Source of the DNA: Candidatus Gastranaerophilales bacterium
GTDB taxonomy: Bacteria > Cyanobacteriota > Vampirovibrionia > Gastranaerophilales > Gastranaerophilaceae
Length of the DNA: 64,000 nucleotides
Direction: 5' to 3'
NCBI GenBank assembly: GCA_944326465.1
Contig: CALVEB010000005.1
Location: 29,951 to 93,950 of the forward strand
In this document: piece after piece, positions 62,744-64,000 of the stretch
Numbering within the stretch: the stretch's first letter is position 1
Layout of the letters: the number at the start of each line of letters is the position of its first letter
The notes under the pieces: generated by a model
Database searches by the model: none
What the model was told of the DNA's origin: nothing
The model's input: only the letters and a program-made list of their open reading frames with translations
Translations under genes and position numbers: made by a program

Positions 62744-63898
62744 ATGAAAAAATTAAAAGTTAAAGCGTTTAAATCAAGCGACACAATCCAGCCAATTGAA
62801 ACAGACATTAATCGTCACAAAAGCACAGGCACTAATTCCTGTAACCACTTAATCACTCAATCACTTAGTCACTTAATCACTTCAAAAGCGGCCGCGTTTA
62901 CGTTAGCGGAAGTCTTAATCACCCTCGCGGTTATTGGAATAGTCGCGGCGCTTACCCTCCCGGGCCTCATCAAGAACCACAATGAAAAAGCATGGTCTAC
63001 GGCGAAAGACCTCTGGGAAAAGAAGTTAACTGAAACAGTAAGACGCATGAACATTGACGGAGTCATGACCGGTCACGATACCACAGAAGATTTCATGAAC
63101 ACTTTCAAAAACTACATGAAAGTAATTAAGACCTGTGATAACAATGACATTAATAAGTGCTATTCACCAAAGATAGTACAAACAGGAAGTGATTCTGAAC
63201 CTATTGAAGTTGAAACATCTGATTTAAAAACAGCTGAGAACTTAGGTAATGACTGGGGCACTAATACCATGAGTTTTGTAATAGCAGATGGTACCACAGT
63301 TATTATGGCATATAATCCTAATTGTGCATACGCAGATCCTATAGAAGATACAGGAAGTCAGGTATCATGCTTAGGATTTATGGTGGATGTTAACGGCAAA
63401 AAAGGTCCAAATAGAGTAGGCGATGATATAGCCTTGAAAGGTCAAATATCTCTTTCAACTTGCGATAATCCGATAGGCGACATGTGCTGGAGTACTGATT
63501 TTGCTGCTAATACAGCAATAAATACATGTGGGCCAGGAGATAGCAACAACTATTGCTCAACAAACTACTGGGCAGGAGCGAAGAAAGCATGCTCAGACAT
63601 GGGTATGGAACTTCCGACAAGAGCGCAACTTGTACAATTAGCGAATGAATTATACGTTGACAGCAGCGGTAATGCAGTAGAGATAGCATACAACGAAAAC
63701 GTAGGCAGCTTAAAAGTAAAGGACGAATACAAAGATAATCCACCCCTTACTCTTGACTACGACTACTGGTCCAGTGAGGATGTCGATCTGGTTTACGCGT
63801 ACATTCGCTACTTCAGCACAACCGACACGACAGGTAGCGACCGTTACTGGGGCGACAAGGGCTACAGCACCAGACGCGCTATATGTATTTCGAACTAA
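62744..63898 (+). CDS. Prepilin-like protein with lectin-like, possibly hypervariable tail, 384 aa
   Basis: An unusually long leader of about 51 residues precedes FTLAEVLITLAVIGIVAAL; the part NHLITQSLSHLITS is encoded by octamer repeats (62846-62883). The middle resembles the paralogue at 53344 (AWSTAKDLWEKKLTETVRRM, FVIADGTTVIMAYNPNC). The C-terminus has a C-type-lectin/FISUMP-like order: AKKACSDMGMELPTRAQLVQ, then DYWSSED, then RAICISN. The last 47 codons are rich in TAC, GAC, AGC and ACC and have no Asn before the last residue, like DGR variable regions. AGGAGG precedes the ATG. Probably a surface-displayed binding protein. Confidence 0.85.
   Translation: MKKLKVKAFKSSDTIQPIETDINRHKSTGTNSCNHLITQSLSHLITSKAAAFTLAEVLITLAVIGIVAALTLPGLIKNHNEKAWSTAKDLWEKKLTETVRRMNIDGVMTGHDTTEDFMNTFKNYMKVIKTCDNNDINKCYSPKIVQTGSDSEPIEVETSDLKTAENLGNDWGTNTMSFVIADGTTVIMAYNPNCAYADPIEDTGSQVSCLGFMVDVNGKKGPNRVGDDIALKGQISLSTCDNPIGDMCWSTDFAANTAINTCGPGDSNNYCSTNYWAGAKKACSDMGMELPTRAQLVQLANELYVDSSGNAVEIAYNENVGSLKVKDEYKDNPPLTLDYDYWSSEDVDLVYAYIRYFSTTDTTGSDRYWGDKGYSTRRAICISN
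62846..62883 (+). repeat. Octamer repeats, upstream (inverted) copy
   Basis: CACTTAAT, CACTCAAT, CACTTAGT, CACTTAAT, CACTTC in tandem inside the leader-coding part of the prepilin gene. The inverted partner is at 63921-63956. The preceding 17 bases ATTCCTGTAACCACTTA also occur at 54632-54648. Confidence 0.85.
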
Positions 63899-63923
63899 GA
63901 GGCTTTTGGCCTCTTAGTTCGAA
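63889..63923 (+). other. Long hairpin over the stop codon of the last prepilin gene
   Basis: TTCGAACTAAGAGGC (63889-63903) pairs perfectly with GCCTCTTAGTTCGAA (63909-63923) around TTTTG. No T-run follows, so it is not a standard terminator. A hairpin at this place is a feature of DGR target genes. Confidence 0.85.
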
Positions 63924-63956
63924 GTGATTAAGTGATTGAGTGACTAAGTGATTAAG
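63921..63956 (+). repeat. Octamer repeats, downstream (inverted) copy
   Basis: GAAGTG, ATTAAGTG, ATTGAGTG, ACTAAGTG, ATTAAG: the reverse complement of the repeats in the leader region, with the middle units in a different order. Confidence 0.85.
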
Positions 63957-63971
63957 AGGATTTCATAATTG

Positions 63972-64000
63972 GGCAATGCATAAATCTTGCGTTGCCTTAT
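63972..64000 (+). repeat. GGCAATGC hairpin repeat, cut by the window end
   Basis: GGCAATGC (63972-63979) pairs with GCGTTGCC (63989-63996) with one wobble, followed by TTAT. This matches the hairpin at 54604-54629, which is followed by TTATTCCTGTAACC; the window ends before the rest can be seen. Confidence 0.65.

Noticed and set aside
62846..63956. Octamer repeats considered as a CRISPR or phase-variable tract
   Set aside because: Units are contiguous without spacers and the two sets are inverted relative to each other; not a CRISPR. Eight-base units could shift the frame in the leader, but no evidence of alternative lengths is available.
1..64000. tRNA or rRNA genes
   Set aside because: No cloverleaf with a GGTTCGA-type T-loop and no rRNA signature sequence was recognised on either strand by eye.

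Overview
The window is about 64 kb of AT-rich, gene-dense bacterial chromosome. The gene content points to a gut-type, non-photosynthetic relative of cyanobacteria (Vampirovibrionia / Gastranaerophilales), although no rRNA is present to prove it. The evidence is three prepilin-like proteins with the near-identical start FT(L/M)AEVLITLAVIGIVA, a secreted SLH-domain protein, oxygen-defence genes of an anaerobe (desulfoferrodoxin, ferritin), and many large lineage-restricted proteins, some with a short (I/V)(S/N)F(K/Q)A element near the N-terminus. No tRNA, rRNA, CRISPR array or complete prophage was seen.

Layout. 0.1-8 kb: desulfoferrodoxin-ferritin, pnp, a large unknown protein, then a PfkB kinase / HIT / spermidine synthase run. 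8-16.5 kb: RseP protease, a repeat-rich gap, lineage-specific proteins, and a pair made of a CpaE/TadZ-like ATPase and a CpaF/TadA-like protein that has lost its Walker A motif. The pair is preceded by a leader RNA that could switch between two folds. 16.5-26.3 kb: uvrB, then a long minus-strand cluster (histidine kinase, hpt, tilS, a protein of three Clp-N domains without ATPase, DUF1292, ruvX, a helical protein, and a free-standing ClpX-type zinc finger). 26-33 kb: TPR lipoprotein, lgt, an MFS exporter, pyk, SLH protein and a secreted cysteine-rich protein. 33-40 kb: uridine-kinase-like gene, two glycine-zipper proteins, an isocitrate-dehydrogenase-like gene with a palindromic operator, and wecB. 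40-51 kb: glutaredoxin-like gene, a hybrid-cluster-protein homologue lacking most metal ligands, rpsL-rpsG, an aconitase-family small subunit, a B12/radical-SAM protein, PerM-type permease and thrB. 51-64 kb: a GIY-YIG cassette with perfect 32-bp inverted ends, an MnmC-like methyltransferase, FAD enzymes, thiC, a lone sugar-ABC permease, a phosphohexomutase, and two large prepilin-like proteins with lectin-like tails.

The most interesting signals are these. (1) Each of the three prepilin-like genes is divergent from its own small HTH gene. (2) The last prepilin-like gene ends in a segment resembling the variable region of a diversity-generating retroelement, followed by a 15-bp-stem hairpin, and its body is bracketed by inverted octamer repeats. 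(3) A two-box promoter architecture with nearly constant spacing precedes two unrelated small genes and one apparent non-coding RNA. (4) Two enzyme homologues, CpaF-like and HCP-like, have lost their catalytic residues. (5) Two free-standing Clp adaptor-type domains occur in one cluster. (6) A minimal GIY-YIG mobile cassette is present.

All identifications come from reading the sequence and from memory of protein families; no database search was possible.
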